DNA of 64,000 bases from Massilia sp. YIM B02443. GTDB lineage: Bacteria > Pseudomonadota > Gammaproteobacteria > Burkholderiales > Burkholderiaceae_D. Of this stretch, positions 46,442 through 56,584 are shown piece by piece. Below the pieces are notes generated by a model that did no database searches, had not been told where the DNA came from, and was given only the letters and a program-made list of their open reading frames with translations. Positions within the stretch are counted from its first letter, which is position 1. Each line of letters opens with the position of its first letter. Where the stretch lies: the NCBI RefSeq assembly GCF_030411955.1, contig NZ_JASNRA010000006.1, forward strand, positions 124,001-188,000, in the 5' to 3' direction. A program made the position numbers and the translations under genes.

Positions 46442-47335
46442 ATGAAAAATTTTAGCATGCAAGATACTCTGATCCGGCGCACCCTTGCGCTGCTGGCCAT
46501 CGCCGTGATGGCGCTGGCAGCCGGGTGCAGCACCATCAAATTTTCGTACAACCAGGGCGACACGCTACTTTACTGGTGGCTCGATTCGTATGTCGACTTC
46601 GAAGGTCAACAAGCCGACGTCACCAAGCGCGACATCAACACATTGTTCCAGTGGCATCGCCAGACCCAGTTACAGGACTATGCGGCCCTGCTCGGCACCT
46701 GGCAGCGCCAGCTGGCCGGCAATCCGACCCAGGCCGACCTGGTCAATGCCTATCGCGAGGTGCGGGTGCGCACTGAACGCCTGGCGGCGCGCGCCGTGCC
46801 CGAGATGACCACGCTGGCGCTGTCGATCACGCCGGAGCAGATCGGCAACATCGAGCGCAAGTTCAACAGCAAGAACGAGGAATACCGCCGCAAGTTCATC
46901 AGCGGCAGCAACGACAAGCGCAACCGTGCCCGCTTCAAGAAGTCGATGGAACAGTTCGAGCTGTGGTTCGGCAATTTCAGCAGCGAGCAGGAAGCCACGC
47001 TGCGGCGTGCTTCGGATGCGCGCCCGCTGGACAACAATCTGTGGCTGGATGAGCGCGTCTACCGCCAGCGCCGCATCGTGGCGATGCTGCGCGACGTCCA
47101 GCAAAAGAAGATGAACCGCGAGCAGGCGACGGCGCGGGTCCAGGCGCTGCAGAAAGAATTGTTCACGCGCATGGAGTCGCCCGAGCGCAAGGCTTTCTAT
47201 GACGCCAGCCTCGACCAGAACACCAGGTTCATCCTGACCGGGATCCGCATCGCCACCCCGCAGCAGAAGGCCCACGCCCAGCAGCGCATGCAGGGCTGGA
47301 TCAATGACTTTCACGCCCTGGCAGCCGGAAAATAA
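46442..47335 (+). CDS. DUF6279 family lipoprotein
   Basis: The product is 297 residues. The signal peptide ends in lipobox L-A-A-G-C (residues 25-29), giving a lipid-modified Cys29 followed by STIKFSYNQGDTLLYWWLDS and YVDFEGQQ. The remainder is helical and charged (YRRKFISGSNDKRNRARFKK, FELWFGNFSSEQEATLRRAS). The Y-N-x-x-D-x-L-x-Y-W motif after the Cys is characteristic of DUF6279. Function unknown; probably anchored in the outer or inner membrane. An alternative start is Met at 46457. Confidence 0.85.
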   Translation: MKNFSMQDTLIRRTLALLAIAVMALAAGCSTIKFSYNQGDTLLYWWLDSYVDFEGQQADVTKRDINTLFQWHRQTQLQDYAALLGTWQRQLAGNPTQADLVNAYREVRVRTERLAARAVPEMTTLALSITPEQIGNIERKFNSKNEEYRRKFISGSNDKRNRARFKKSMEQFELWFGNFSSEQEATLRRASDARPLDNNLWLDERVYRQRRIVAMLRDVQQKKMNREQATARVQALQKELFTRMESPERKAFYDASLDQNTRFILTGIRIATPQQKAHAQQRMQGWINDFHALAAGK

Positions 47336-47411
47336 ACCAGTCTGTCCGCCCGCATCCGAGGCGGAAGATGGCTGAAAAGGGCGGCCGGCACCCCATGCTA
47401 TAGTGCCGCCC

Positions 47412-48053
47412 ATGCAGAAAAAGTCCCACAAACCCCAGCCCCATGGCGCCCCGCGCATGGCGCAACACCAGGTGCGCATCATCGGCGGCGCCTGGAAACG
47501 TACCCCACTGCCGGTCCTCGACGCCCTCGGCCTGCGCCCGACGCCGGACCGCGTGCGCGAAACCGTATTCAACTGGATCAACCACCAGCTCCCCAGCGAC
47601 TGGGACCAGGCTACTTTCCTCGACCTGTTCGCCGGCTCCGGCGCGCTCGGCTTCGAGGCGGCCAGCCGCGGCGCCGCATCGGTGACGATGATCGACAACC
47701 ATGGCCCAGCGGTACGCCAACTGGAAGCCAACCGCGACAAGCTGAAAGCCGACAACATCACGGTCCTGCGCGCCGACGCCCTGGCGCTGGCGCGCGACAT
47801 GGCGGCGCGCGGCCAGCACTTCGACGTGATCTTACTCGATCCGCCGTATCAGCAGGAACTGCTGGCACAGGCGCTGCCGCTGTGCCCGGCGCTGTTGAAA
47901 GAGGGTGGCCTGGTGTATGCCGAAGCCGAGGCGGCGCTGCCCGTGGAAGGCGAGGAGATGCCGGAATGGCTGGCCGGCTGGGACATCGTGCGGTCGGACA
48001 AAGCCGGGATGGTCTACTTCCATTTATTGAAGTTGCAAGCCGGCGTCGATTGA
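47412..48053 (+). CDS. rsmD: 16S rRNA (guanine(966)-N2)-methyltransferase RsmD
   Basis: The product is 213 residues if ATG 47412 is used; a GTG at 47403 and an ATG at 47457 (MAQHQVRIIGG) are alternatives. VRIIGGAWKRTPLPV and LGLRPTPDRVRETVFNWINH are the RsmD N-terminal signatures. FLDLFAGSGALGFEAASRGA binds SAM and the catalytic motif is VILLDPPYQ. It methylates G966 of 16S rRNA. It leads a rsmD-coaD-ferredoxin cluster. Confidence 0.93.
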   Translation: MQKKSHKPQPHGAPRMAQHQVRIIGGAWKRTPLPVLDALGLRPTPDRVRETVFNWINHQLPSDWDQATFLDLFAGSGALGFEAASRGAASVTMIDNHGPAVRQLEANRDKLKADNITVLRADALALARDMAARGQHFDVILLDPPYQQELLAQALPLCPALLKEGGLVYAEAEAALPVEGEEMPEWLAGWDIVRSDKAGMVYFHLLKLQAGVD

Positions 48054-48136
48054 CCCTCGCCCGGGCGCGAGATTATGCACAGAAGTTGGGCAAACCCCGC
48101 CCTGGCCTGGGGCGGATGCCGGTTTTTCAGGCATAA

Positions 48137-48943
<807 letters not shown>

Positions 48944-48966
48944 TCTCCTCCCGACATTCCCTTCCG

Positions 48967-48991
48967 ACCGGCGCCTGAGAGCGCCGGTTTT
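48967..48991 (+). terminator. Intrinsic terminator of the rsmD-coaD-ferredoxin cluster
   Basis: ACCGGCGC-CTGAGA-GCGCCGGT is an 8-bp stem followed by TTTTC, 24 bases past the ferredoxin stop codon. Confidence 0.85.
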
Positions 48992-49512
48992 CATTTCCGC
49001 TCCAGTTTTACTTCCGTATGCCGTTTTTTTCGGCAGGTACACCCACGTCCGTGTGTCGAATCGTGCTTTCCTGTTTTCCCATTCCGGTTACCGTTACTTG
49101 CAGCGTTTGCCATCCTTGCTTCCGTGTGTTCTCGATGTTACCGAGAGTTTAATCTATTTTTTTCTAGAATGTGAAGTTCGTGTAACCGCATTCATTCATA
49201 TCTCATCTTCCCGATATTACTCATCAATATGCTGCCAAGTCACGACGCATTATCGAATATCTTTGCTTTTGATTAGTTCATGCATCATGAATGTAATAGT
49301 TTCCAACTTCTTACTTTATTTACTCATCCATACATCATCTTCTATTTTCTGCGGGAAGCCGTCCAAGCTTCTTTTTGACTTATTGTGAACTATGTTAAAT
49401 ACCAAGGTCGAGAAAAGCCGGGTGACGGCAAGTCACCGGGGCGTCATGCGCCCGGGTAGTTATTCAGGAGGGAAAGGGCTGAAAAGGGAGAGATCGGCGT
49501 GCGGACCGCAGG
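48992..49512. other. Low-GC, pyrimidine-rich non-coding island
   Basis: These 520 bases hold no well-supported gene. From 49020 to 49400 the forward strand is strongly T+C rich and much lower in GC than anything nearby. One open frame of 111 codons (GTG at 49053) is full of Ser, Leu, Ile and Cys and looks like a by-product of that bias. On the reverse strand a 40-codon frame (ATG at 49113, GGAAGCAAGG ahead) is the only other candidate. Between 49428 and 49470 two small hairpins follow each other (GGTGAC-GGCAA-GTCACC; GGGCG-TCATG-CGCCC). Confidence 0.5.
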
Positions 49513-49550
49513 CGAAAAAAAACGCGGCCTCCGTTTCCGGAAGGCCGCGT
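49513..49550 (-). terminator. Intrinsic terminator of the small membrane protein gene
   Basis: On the reverse strand ACGCGGCCT pairs with AGGCCGCGT (49522-49530 with 49542-49550) and is followed by TTTTTTTT. It lies 22 bases past the stop codon at 49572. Confidence 0.85.
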
Positions 49551-49571
49551 CTGGAGGAAGACGGGAAAATA

Positions 49572-49853
49572 TCAGTAGCGGATGCCCATGGCGCGCACTT
49601 CGGCGGCGTCGACCGGGTCCAGGCTGGCGTTCTTGCGGTTCATGGCCAGCGCTTCATCCAGCGCGCGCTGTGCAGCCAGCTCGGCCTTGGAGCGGCGCGG
49701 GCGCACGGTCAGGAACAGCGCGCGGCCGATGCCGACCAGCAACGGGCGGAAGAACATCAGGGTGCCACCCAGCAGCGCCAGATAGACGGCGGCGCTGAAC
49801 ATCTGGCCGAAAGGGATGGTGGTGGCGCTCTGGAAAAGGGTGGCGGCAGACAT
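49572..49853 (-). CDS. Hypothetical small membrane protein
   Basis: The product is 93 residues. It has one long hydrophobic stretch in the first half (MFSAAVYLALLGGTLMFFRP, LLVGIGRALFLTV) and then a basic/helical tail (RPRRSKAELAAQRALDEALA). No family was recognised. It is divergent from a LysR gene with 139 bases between and ends at a strong terminator, which supports its being real. Confidence 0.72.
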   Translation of the reverse strand: MSAATLFQSATTIPFGQMFSAAVYLALLGGTLMFFRPLLVGIGRALFLTVRPRRSKAELAAQRALDEALAMNRKNASLDPVDAAEVRAMGIRY

Positions 49854-49992
49854 GATGTTTTTACTCTGTTATTTTTTGCGACTATAGTGCAACGCAACAT
49901 ATAAATCTAATTCCGTTCGCTGATGGTGCTTATACTGTTTGTGAATGATTTGATGTACACTTGTATTCACACCAGTTCCCACCTTTAATTCC

Positions 49993-50946
49993 ATGAGCTT
50001 TCTGACGCTTGACTTGAATCTGCTGCGTGTATTCGACGCGGTGATGACCGAGCAAAACCTGACGCGCGCCGCCGGCCACCTGGCGATGACCCAGCCGGCG
50101 GTATCGAATGCGATCAAGCGATTACGAGAAAGCCTGGGCGACGAACTCCTGATCCGCACCGCCTACGGCGTCAAGCCGACCCCGCGCGCCGAAGCCCTGT
50201 GGCCGGCCGTGCGCCAGGCGCTGGCGGCGCTGGAAGCGGCGGTGATGCCGGAAACCTTCGACGTCTCCAAGGCCCAGGCCACCTTCCGCATGGCGATGGC
50301 CGACGCTACCGCCGCGCTGTGGCTGCCCTCGCTGATGCGCTCGATCGAACGCGAAGCGCCGGGCGTGAACATCCGCATGGTGCCGCTGACCACGCGCGAA
50401 CCGCGCCCGATGCTGCTGCGCGGCGATATCGACCTGGCGGTGGGCTTCTTCCCCGGCGTGGCGGCGCAATTGTCGTACGAGACCGGTTCGCCGATCCGCC
50501 ACGAGCGCCTGTATTCGGGCGTGTACGTGTGCGTGATGCGCAAGGATCACCCGCTGGCCAAGGAAAAGCTCGACCTCGACACTTATTGCAAGGCGAATCA
50601 CTTGCTGGTGAGTTTTTCGGGCCGCGCGCACGGGCTGGTGGACGAGGCGCTGGCGCAGATCGGACGCGAACGACGCATCCTGCTGACGGTGAACCAGTTC
50701 TTCACCGCGGGCAGGGTGGTGGCGAATTCGGATTTGATTACCGTGCTGCCGAAGCACTTGATGGTGTCGACCGGGATGACCGACGTGCTGGTGTGGCGCG
50801 AATTGCCGTTCCAATTGCCGGCGGTGCACCTGGATATGCTGTGGCACGAACGCGATGGGCGCAGTCCGGCGCATCGCTGGCTGCGCAAGAATCTGGAGAC
50901 GATGGCGGAAAGCGCCACCAAGTCGGGCGTGCGCAAAGTGGTGTAA
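49993..50946 (+). CDS. LysR family transcriptional regulator
   Basis: The product is 317 residues. The wHTH (LDLNLLRVFDAVMTEQNLTR, AIKRLRESLGDELLIRTAYG) and effector domain are of the NodD/DntR/LinR-like branch (LLIRT-GVKPTPRAE, VGFFPGVAAQLSYET). The regulated genes are not obvious: the neighbour on the left is a small membrane protein on the opposite strand, and an Lrp gene converges from the right across a terminator. Confidence 0.9.
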   Translation: MSFLTLDLNLLRVFDAVMTEQNLTRAAGHLAMTQPAVSNAIKRLRESLGDELLIRTAYGVKPTPRAEALWPAVRQALAALEAAVMPETFDVSKAQATFRMAMADATAALWLPSLMRSIEREAPGVNIRMVPLTTREPRPMLLRGDIDLAVGFFPGVAAQLSYETGSPIRHERLYSGVYVCVMRKDHPLAKEKLDLDTYCKANHLLVSFSGRAHGLVDEALAQIGRERRILLTVNQFFTAGRVVANSDLITVLPKHLMVSTGMTDVLVWRELPFQLPAVHLDMLWHERDGRSPAHRWLRKNLETMAESATKSGVRKVV

Positions 50947-50967
50947 GCCCACAGCGCCAGCAAAAAC

Positions 50968-50993
50968 AAAGGCCAGACATCGTCTGGCCTTTT
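50968..50993. terminator. Bidirectional intrinsic terminator
   Basis: AAAGGCCAGAC-ATC-GTCTGGCCTTT is an 11-bp stem with T-run to the right (TTTTTG) and AAAAAC to the left, between convergent lysR and lrp genes. Confidence 0.92.
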
Positions 50994-51003
50994 TGTTGTC
51001 AGC

Positions 51004-51459
51004 TCACCGGATCGGCAACTTGGTCGTATTCTTGACCTCTTCCATCACCGCGTAGGTGTGCGTCTCGCGCACCCCTTTCTGCAGCAGCGTCTTGCCCAGG
51101 AATTCGCGGTACGCCGCCATGTCCTTCACGCGCGCCTTGACCAGGTAATCGAAGCCGCCCGCCACCATGTGGCATTCCAGCACTTCCGGAATCATCTGCA
51201 CGCTCTGTTTGAATGCATCGAATACTTCCGGAGTGGTACGATCGAGCACCACCTCGATAAATACAAGCAGCGACACGTCCAGCAGCTGCGGATTGAGCTG
51301 GGCCGTGTAGCCCATGATATAGCCCGATTCGTGCAGCTTGCGCACGCGCTCGAGGCAGGCCGCCGGTGACAGGTTCACGCGCGCCGCCAGCTCCACGTTG
51401 CTGATGCGACCATCGTTCTGGAGCTCTGCCAGAATCTTCTTGCTGATCTTATCTAACAT
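51004..51459 (-). CDS. Lrp/AsnC family regulator, probable regulator of putA
   Basis: The product is 151 residues. The HTH is LDKISKKILAELQNDGRISN and ARVNLSPAACLERVRKLHES; the RAM domain is CHMVAGGFDYLVKARVKDMA. It closely follows the pattern of Lrp, BkdR and PutR. It is divergent from putA with 223 bases between, the arrangement of PutR in other proteobacteria, where it activates putA in response to proline. The shared promoter region is AT-rich (51460-51560), as expected for Lrp-type operators. Confidence 0.88.
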   Translation of the reverse strand: MLDKISKKILAELQNDGRISNVELAARVNLSPAACLERVRKLHESGYIMGYTAQLNPQLLDVSLLVFIEVVLDRTTPEVFDAFKQSVQMIPEVLECHMVAGGFDYLVKARVKDMAAYREFLGKTLLQKGVRETHTYAVMEEVKNTTKLPIR

Positions 51460-51682
51460 CAGAGTCTCCTTATAAATTTTATTTGGCCAGATTGTCGCAT
51501 CAAAAACTATCTTTTGCTAGTCTGGTTTAAAAACAGAATAAATCCAGAAGAAATCCTTCTACAATCGAATCATTTCCACCGAGTCTTTACTAGCATTTAC
51601 TTGCGCCGGCCGCCCACCAAGCAGTCGGCGCTTTTGCCGTAAGCGGTGCCCTTCGTTGTCCTTTTTTCTTTAGAGTCTCGCC

Positions 51683-54600
51683 ATGCAGATCGCTGCTTCC
51701 CCGGCCTCCACCTTCGTCCCGTTCGACGCCCTCCACGCTGAAGTCAAACGCGAGCAAACACCCCTGCGCGCCGCCATTACCGCCGCCTACCGCCGCGATG
51801 AAACCGAGGCCGTGCAATGGCTGCTGGCCCAGGGCGCCACGCCCGGCGCGGATGCGCAGGCGCTGGCACGCCGTCTGGTCTCGGCAGTGCGCGAAAAGCG
51901 CACCCGCGCCTCGGGCGTGGACGCGCTGATGCACGAATTCTCGCTGTCGTCGGAAGAAGGCGTGGCGTTGATGTGTCTGGCCGAAGCGCTGCTGCGCATC
52001 CCGGACAGCGAGACCGCCGACCGCCTGATCGCCGACAAGATCAGCAAGGGCGACTGGCGCAAGCACCTGGGCGAATCGCCGTCGCTGTTCGTGAACGCCG
52101 CCACCTGGGGTCTCCTGGTGACGGGCAAGCTGGTCTCGCCGACGAGCGAACGCGGACTCGGTGCGGCGCTGACGCGCATGATCGCCAAGGGCGGCGAACC
52201 GCTGATCCGCAAGGGCGTCGACCTGGCGATGCGCATGCTGGGCAACCAGTTCGTCACCGGCCAGACCATCGACGAGGCGCTGAAGAACAGCCGCGACAAC
52301 GAAACCCGCGGCTACCGCTACTCGTACGACATGCTGGGCGAAGCGGCGCTGACCGAGCAGGATGCGAAGAACTACTACGCCTCGTACGAGCAGGCCATCC
52401 ACGCGATCGGCAAGGCTTCGAACGGCCGCGGCATCAAGGACGGCCCCGGCATCTCGATCAAGCTGTCGGCGCTGCACCCGCGCTACAGCCGCGCGCAATA
52501 TGCGCGCGTGATGGGCGAGCTGCTGCCGCGCGTGCGCAGCCTGGTCCTGCTGGCCAAGAGCTACAACATCGGCATCAACATCGACGCCGAAGAAGCCGAC
52601 CGCCTCGAGATCTCGCTCGACATGCTGGAAGCACTGGCGTTCGATCCGGAATTGGCCGGCTTCGAAGGCATCGGCCTGGTGGTGCAGGCGTACCAGAAGC
52701 GCTGCCCGTTCGTGATCGACTACCTGGTCGACCTGGCCAAGAGGAGCGGCCGCAAATTCATGGTGCGCCTGGTGAAGGGCGCCTATTGGGACGCCGAGAT
52801 CAAGCGCGCCCAGGTCGAGGGCATGCCGGGCTATCCGGTCTACACGCGCAAGGTGTACACCGACGTGTCGTACCTGACCTGCGCGCGCAAGCTGCTCAGC
52901 GCCAGCGACATCCTGTACCCGCAGTTCGCCACCCACAACGCGCACAGCCTGTCGGTGATCTATACCTGGGCCCAGGCCCAGAACATCCACAACTACGAGT
53001 TCCAGTGCCTGCACGGCATGGGCGAGACCCTGTACGACCAGGTGGTCGGCGCCAAGAACCTGGACAAGGCCTGCCGCATCTATGCGCCGGTCGGTTCGCA
53101 CGAAACCCTGCTGGCCTACCTGGTGCGCCGCCTGCTGGAAAACGGCGCCAACTCCTCGTTCGTGAACCAGATCGTGGATGAGAGCGTGGCGATCGACACC
53201 CTGATCACCGACCCGTTCGAGGTGGCGCGCGCCAGCGGCGGCAAGCCGCATCCGGCGATCGCCCTGCCGCTGGGCATGTTCGGCGACGAGCGCAAGAACT
53301 CGGCCGGCATGGACCTGGTCAACGAAGACATCCTGTGCGCGCTGGCCGACGGCCTGGCGCAGCAGCGCCAGCACCTGGCGGCGCCGCTCATCGCCGGCAA
53401 CGTCGAAGCGGGCGCCCCGGCCAATGTGATCAACCCGGCGGTGTCAAGCGATATCGTGGGGCAGGTGAGCGAAGCGTCGCGTGCGGACGTGGAAACCGCG
53501 CTGGCCAGCGCCAGCGCCTTCGCCGCCGAATGGGCCGCCACCAGCGCCAGCGAGCGCGCCGCGATCCTGGAACGCACCGGCGACCTCTTTGAACAGAACG
53601 GCGTCGAGCTGATGGCCCTGGCCGTGCGCGAAGCCGGCAAATCGCTGCCGAACGCGATCGCCGAACTGCGCGAAGCAGTCGACTTCCTGCGCTACTACGC
53701 GGTGCAGGTACGTGCATCGGGCAGTGCCGAAGCACTCGGTCCGGTCAGCTGCATCAGCCCCTGGAACTTCCCGCTGGCGATCTTCACCGGCCAGGTAGCG
53801 GCGGCGCTGGCCGCCGGCAACGTGGTGCTGGCCAAGCCGGCGGAACAAACCCCGCTGATCGCCTGCCGCGCGGTGGAACTGTTTATCGAAGCCGGCACCC
53901 CGCGCGCCGCGCTGCAGCTGCTGCCGGGCCGCGGCGAAGTGGTGGGCGCCGCGCTGACGGCCGACAGCCGCATCAAGGGCGTGATCTTCACCGGCTCCAC
54001 CGAAGTGGCGCAGCTGATCAACCGCACCCTGGCCAAGCGCGCGGAACAAGAGGGCATCGACATTCCGCTGGTGGCCGAAACCGGCGGCCAGAACGCGCTG
54101 ATCGTCGACTCGTCGGCACTGCCGGAGCAGGTGGTGCAGGACGTGCTCAGTTCCGCCTTCGACAGCGCCGGCCAGCGCTGCTCGGCGCTGCGCGTGCTGT
54201 TCCTGCAGGAAGACATCGCGGATAAAACCATCAAGATGCTCAAGGGCGCGATGCAGGAACTGCGCGTCGGCAGCCCGGACCGCCTGGCGACCGACATCGG
54301 CCCGGTGATCGATGCGGAAGCCCAGCGCAACCTGCTGGCCCACATCGAGCGCACCCGCGCCACCGCGCGCAGCCACTTCGCGCTCGAGCTGCCGTCGACG
54401 GTGACCGACTACGGCACCTTCGTGCCGCCGACCGTGCTCGAAATCGCCTCGCTGGCGGAACTCAAGCAAGAGGTGTTCGGCCCGGTGCTGCACATCGTGC
54501 GCTATCGTCGCGCCGACCTGCCGCAGGTGATCGATGCGATCAACGCCACCGGCTACGGCCTGACCCTGGGCGTGCACTCGCGCATCGACGAGACCATCGA

Positions 54601-55330
54601 CTTCATCGTCAACCGCGCACACGTCGGCAACATCTACGTCAACCGCAACATCGTCGGCGCGGTGGTGGGCGTGCAGCCGTTCGGCGGCGAAGGAAAATCG
54701 GGCACCGGTCCGAAGGCCGGCGGCCCGCTCTACCTGAAGCGCCTGCAACGCGGCGCCGCGCCCCTGATGCAGCACGTGCGCCAGCCGGAAGCGGCGCTGG
54801 AAGCCTTGCTCGGCTGGCTGCGCACCCACGGCCAGCAGCCGGTGGCGGCGCTGGCCGAAGGCTATGCCCGTACCTCGCTGAACGGCGTGTCGATGGACCT
54901 GCCCGGCCCGACCGGCGAAAGCAACCGCCTGTCGTTCACGCCGCGCGGCACCGTGCTGTGCGCGCCGGGCACCCCGGCCGGCCTGCTGAACCAGGTGGCG
55001 GCGACGCTGGCCACCGGCAACCGCGCGCTGGTGCTGGCGCCGGCGCCGGAGATGATTCCGGCCGACCTGCCGGCAGCGGTAAAGGAGCGCGTGCGCTTCA
55101 TCGGCAAATCGGAAGTCGATGCCGGCACGTTCGAGATCGCGCTGATCGAATCGGGCCTGGCCGGCTCGCTGCGCACCCAGCTGGCGGCGCGCAGCGGCGC
55201 CATCATCGGCATCGTCGACACCGAACCGACCGCGCCGGTGGACCTGTGGCGCCTGGTGGCCGAACGCGCCGTCTGCGTCAACACCACCGCCGCTGGCGGC
55301 AACGCAAGCCTGATGACGCTGGGCCTGTAA
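51683..55330 (+). CDS. putA: Bifunctional proline dehydrogenase / L-glutamate gamma-semialdehyde dehydrogenase
   Basis: The product is 1215 residues. There is no N-terminal ribbon-helix-helix, so unlike E. coli PutA it should not be a DNA-binding repressor. The proline dehydrogenase barrel (residues about 170-480) has GPGISIKLSALHPRYSRAQY, FMVRLVKGAYWDAEIKRAQV and FATHNAHSL. The aldehyde dehydrogenase domain (560-1010) has ISPWNFPLAIFTGQVAAALA, Glu799 (AETGG) and catalytic Cys833 (SAGQRCSALRVLF). The C-terminal 200 residues are the inactive aldehyde-dehydrogenase-like domain found in long PutAs. It converts proline to glutamate with FAD, NAD and quinone. Confidence 0.96.
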   Translation: MQIAASPASTFVPFDALHAEVKREQTPLRAAITAAYRRDETEAVQWLLAQGATPGADAQALARRLVSAVREKRTRASGVDALMHEFSLSSEEGVALMCLAEALLRIPDSETADRLIADKISKGDWRKHLGESPSLFVNAATWGLLVTGKLVSPTSERGLGAALTRMIAKGGEPLIRKGVDLAMRMLGNQFVTGQTIDEALKNSRDNETRGYRYSYDMLGEAALTEQDAKNYYASYEQAIHAIGKASNGRGIKDGPGISIKLSALHPRYSRAQYARVMGELLPRVRSLVLLAKSYNIGINIDAEEADRLEISLDMLEALAFDPELAGFEGIGLVVQAYQKRCPFVIDYLVDLAKRSGRKFMVRLVKGAYWDAEIKRAQVEGMPGYPVYTRKVYTDVSYLTCARKLLSASDILYPQFATHNAHSLSVIYTWAQAQNIHNYEFQCLHGMGETLYDQVVGAKNLDKACRIYAPVGSHETLLAYLVRRLLENGANSSFVNQIVDESVAIDTLITDPFEVARASGGKPHPAIALPLGMFGDERKNSAGMDLVNEDILCALADGLAQQRQHLAAPLIAGNVEAGAPANVINPAVSSDIVGQVSEASRADVETALASASAFAAEWAATSASERAAILERTGDLFEQNGVELMALAVREAGKSLPNAIAELREAVDFLRYYAVQVRASGSAEALGPVSCISPWNFPLAIFTGQVAAALAAGNVVLAKPAEQTPLIACRAVELFIEAGTPRAALQLLPGRGEVVGAALTADSRIKGVIFTGSTEVAQLINRTLAKRAEQEGIDIPLVAETGGQNALIVDSSALPEQVVQDVLSSAFDSAGQRCSALRVLFLQEDIADKTIKMLKGAMQELRVGSPDRLATDIGPVIDAEAQRNLLAHIERTRATARSHFALELPSTVTDYGTFVPPTVLEIASLAELKQEVFGPVLHIVRYRRADLPQVIDAINATGYGLTLGVHSRIDETIDFIVNRAHVGNIYVNRNIVGAVVGVQPFGGEGKSGTGPKAGGPLYLKRLQRGAAPLMQHVRQPEAALEALLGWLRTHGQQPVAALAEGYARTSLNGVSMDLPGPTGESNRLSFTPRGTVLCAPGTPAGLLNQVAATLATGNRALVLAPAPEMIPADLPAAVKERVRFIGKSEVDAGTFEIALIESGLAGSLRTQLAARSGAIIGIVDTEPTAPVDLWRLVAERAVCVNTTAAGGNASLMTLGL

Positions 55331-55337
55331 GAATCGT

Positions 55338-55395
55338 GGTGGTGGCCTGACGCGCCACCACCGCATTGCGTAGGGTGGACGGCTCCGCCGTCCAC
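55338..55395 (+). repeat. Two hairpins after putA, one of a dispersed-repeat type
   Basis: GGTGGTGGC-CTGACGC-GCCACCACC (55338-55362) is a 9-bp stem just after the putA stop. GTGGACGGC-TCC-GCCGTCCAC (55375-55395) is a second 9-bp perfect stem inside TAGGGTGGACGGCTCCG. Neither has a long T-run. The second resembles the short palindromic G-T-A-G-G-G-T-G-G-A type repeat seen dispersed in many Oxalobacteraceae genomes (recalled, not checked). Confidence 0.6.
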
Positions 55396-55468
55396 GCGTC
55401 CGACACCATCACCGCACCAACGAAAGCCAGCAGGAGAACCAGCAAGAGACAACCCAACGGAGGCAGAC

Positions 55469-56584
55469 ATGCTTGTAGGCGTTCCAAAGGAAATCAAGAA
55501 CCACGAATACCGGGTCGGCCTCACGCCGGCATCGGTCCACGAACTGGTCGCACGCGGCCACCACGTCATTGTCCAGCACAACGCCGGCGCCGAGATCGGC
55601 CTGGACGACAGCCAGTACACGACAGCCGGCGCATCCATCGCCGACAGCGCCCAGGAAGTCTTCGCGCGAGCCGACATGATCGTCAAGGTCAAGGAACCGC
55701 AAGCCGCGGAATGCGCCATGCTGCGCCCTGGCCAGATTCTCTACACCTACCTGCACCTCGCCCCCGACCCCGAGCAAACGGCCGCCCTGGTGGCCTCTGG
55801 CGCCGTCTGCATCGCCTACGAGACCATCACCGGCCCTGGCGGCGGCTTGCCGCTCCTGGCGCCCATGAGCGAGGTCGCAGGCCGCATGTCGATCCAGGCC
55901 GGCGCCAGCCACCTGGAAAAGTCGAAAGGCGGCATGGGCCTGCTGCTGGGCGGCGTGCCGGGCGTGGCGGCCGGCCACGTGGTCATCATCGGCGCAGGCG
56001 TGGTCGGCACCAATGCGCTGCAGATGGCGGTCGGCAGCGGTGCGCGCGTCACGGTGCTGGACAAGAACGTCGACCGCCTGCGCCAGCTGGACCTGGTCTA
56101 CGGCAACCGCATCGCCACCCTGTATTCGAATGCCCATGCGCTGGAGGAAGCGGTGCTGTCGGCGGACCTGGTGGTCGGCGGCGTGCTGGTGCCGGGCGCC
56201 GCGGCGCCGAAGCTGGTCACGCACGCCATGGTCGGCCGCATGAAGAAGGGGTCGGTGGTCGTCGACGTCGCGATCGACCAGGGCGGCTGCTTCGAGACCT
56301 CGCATCCCACCACCCATGCCGATCCGACCTTCGTGGTCGATGGCGTGATCCACTACTGCGTGGCCAATATGCCGGGTGCGGTGGCCCGCACCTCGACCTT
56401 CGCTCTCAACAACGCCACCATCGGCCACGCCGTGACGCTGGCGAACAAAGGCTGGCGCCGGGCGCTGGCGGACGATCTCCACCTGCGCCATGGGCTCAAC
56501 GTCTGCGAGGGCAAGGTCACTTTCGAGGCGGTGGCGCAGGCGCTGGGTTACGACTATGTGTCGGCCGACTCGGTCCTGGGCTGA
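55469..56584 (+). CDS. ald: Alanine dehydrogenase
   Basis: The product is 371 residues, the standard length. [48 protein letters not shown] (catalytic His region), [20 protein letters not shown] (NAD loop) and [19 protein letters not shown] are conserved Ald segments. It interconverts L-alanine and pyruvate with NAD. CGGAGG precedes the ATG by 4-5 bases. It lies 138 bases after putA on the same strand, suggesting joint amino-acid catabolism. Its 3' end overlaps the convergent nucleosidase gene by 31 bases. Confidence 0.95.
   Translation: MLVGVPKEIKNHEYRVGLTPASVHELVARGHHVIVQHNAGAEIGLDDSQYTTAGASIADSAQEVFARADMIVKVKEPQAAECAMLRPGQILYTYLHLAPDPEQTAALVASGAVCIAYETITGPGGGLPLLAPMSEVAGRMSIQAGASHLEKSKGGMGLLLGGVPGVAAGHVVIIGAGVVGTNALQMAVGSGARVTVLDKNVDRLRQLDLVYGNRIATLYSNAHALEEAVLSADLVVGGVLVPGAAAPKLVTHAMVGRMKKGSVVVDVAIDQGGCFETSHPTTHADPTFVVDGVIHYCVANMPGAVARTSTFALNNATIGHAVTLANKGWRRALADDLHLRHGLNVCEGKVTFEAVAQALGYDYVSADSVLG

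Noticed and set aside
48074..48082. Isolated DnaA box TTATGCACA before coaD
   Set aside because: A single 9-mer match is expected by chance in 64 kb; no cluster or AT-rich element accompanies it.
49053..49388. Open frame of 111 codons, Ser/Leu/Ile/Cys-rich
   Set aside because: Explained by the pyrimidine bias of the strand; starts at a GTG without a ribosome site and has no recognisable domain.
51590..55366. Two long reverse-strand open frames (594 and 640 codons)
   Set aside because: Both are antisense to putA, whose domains are complete; no ribosome sites or homology.
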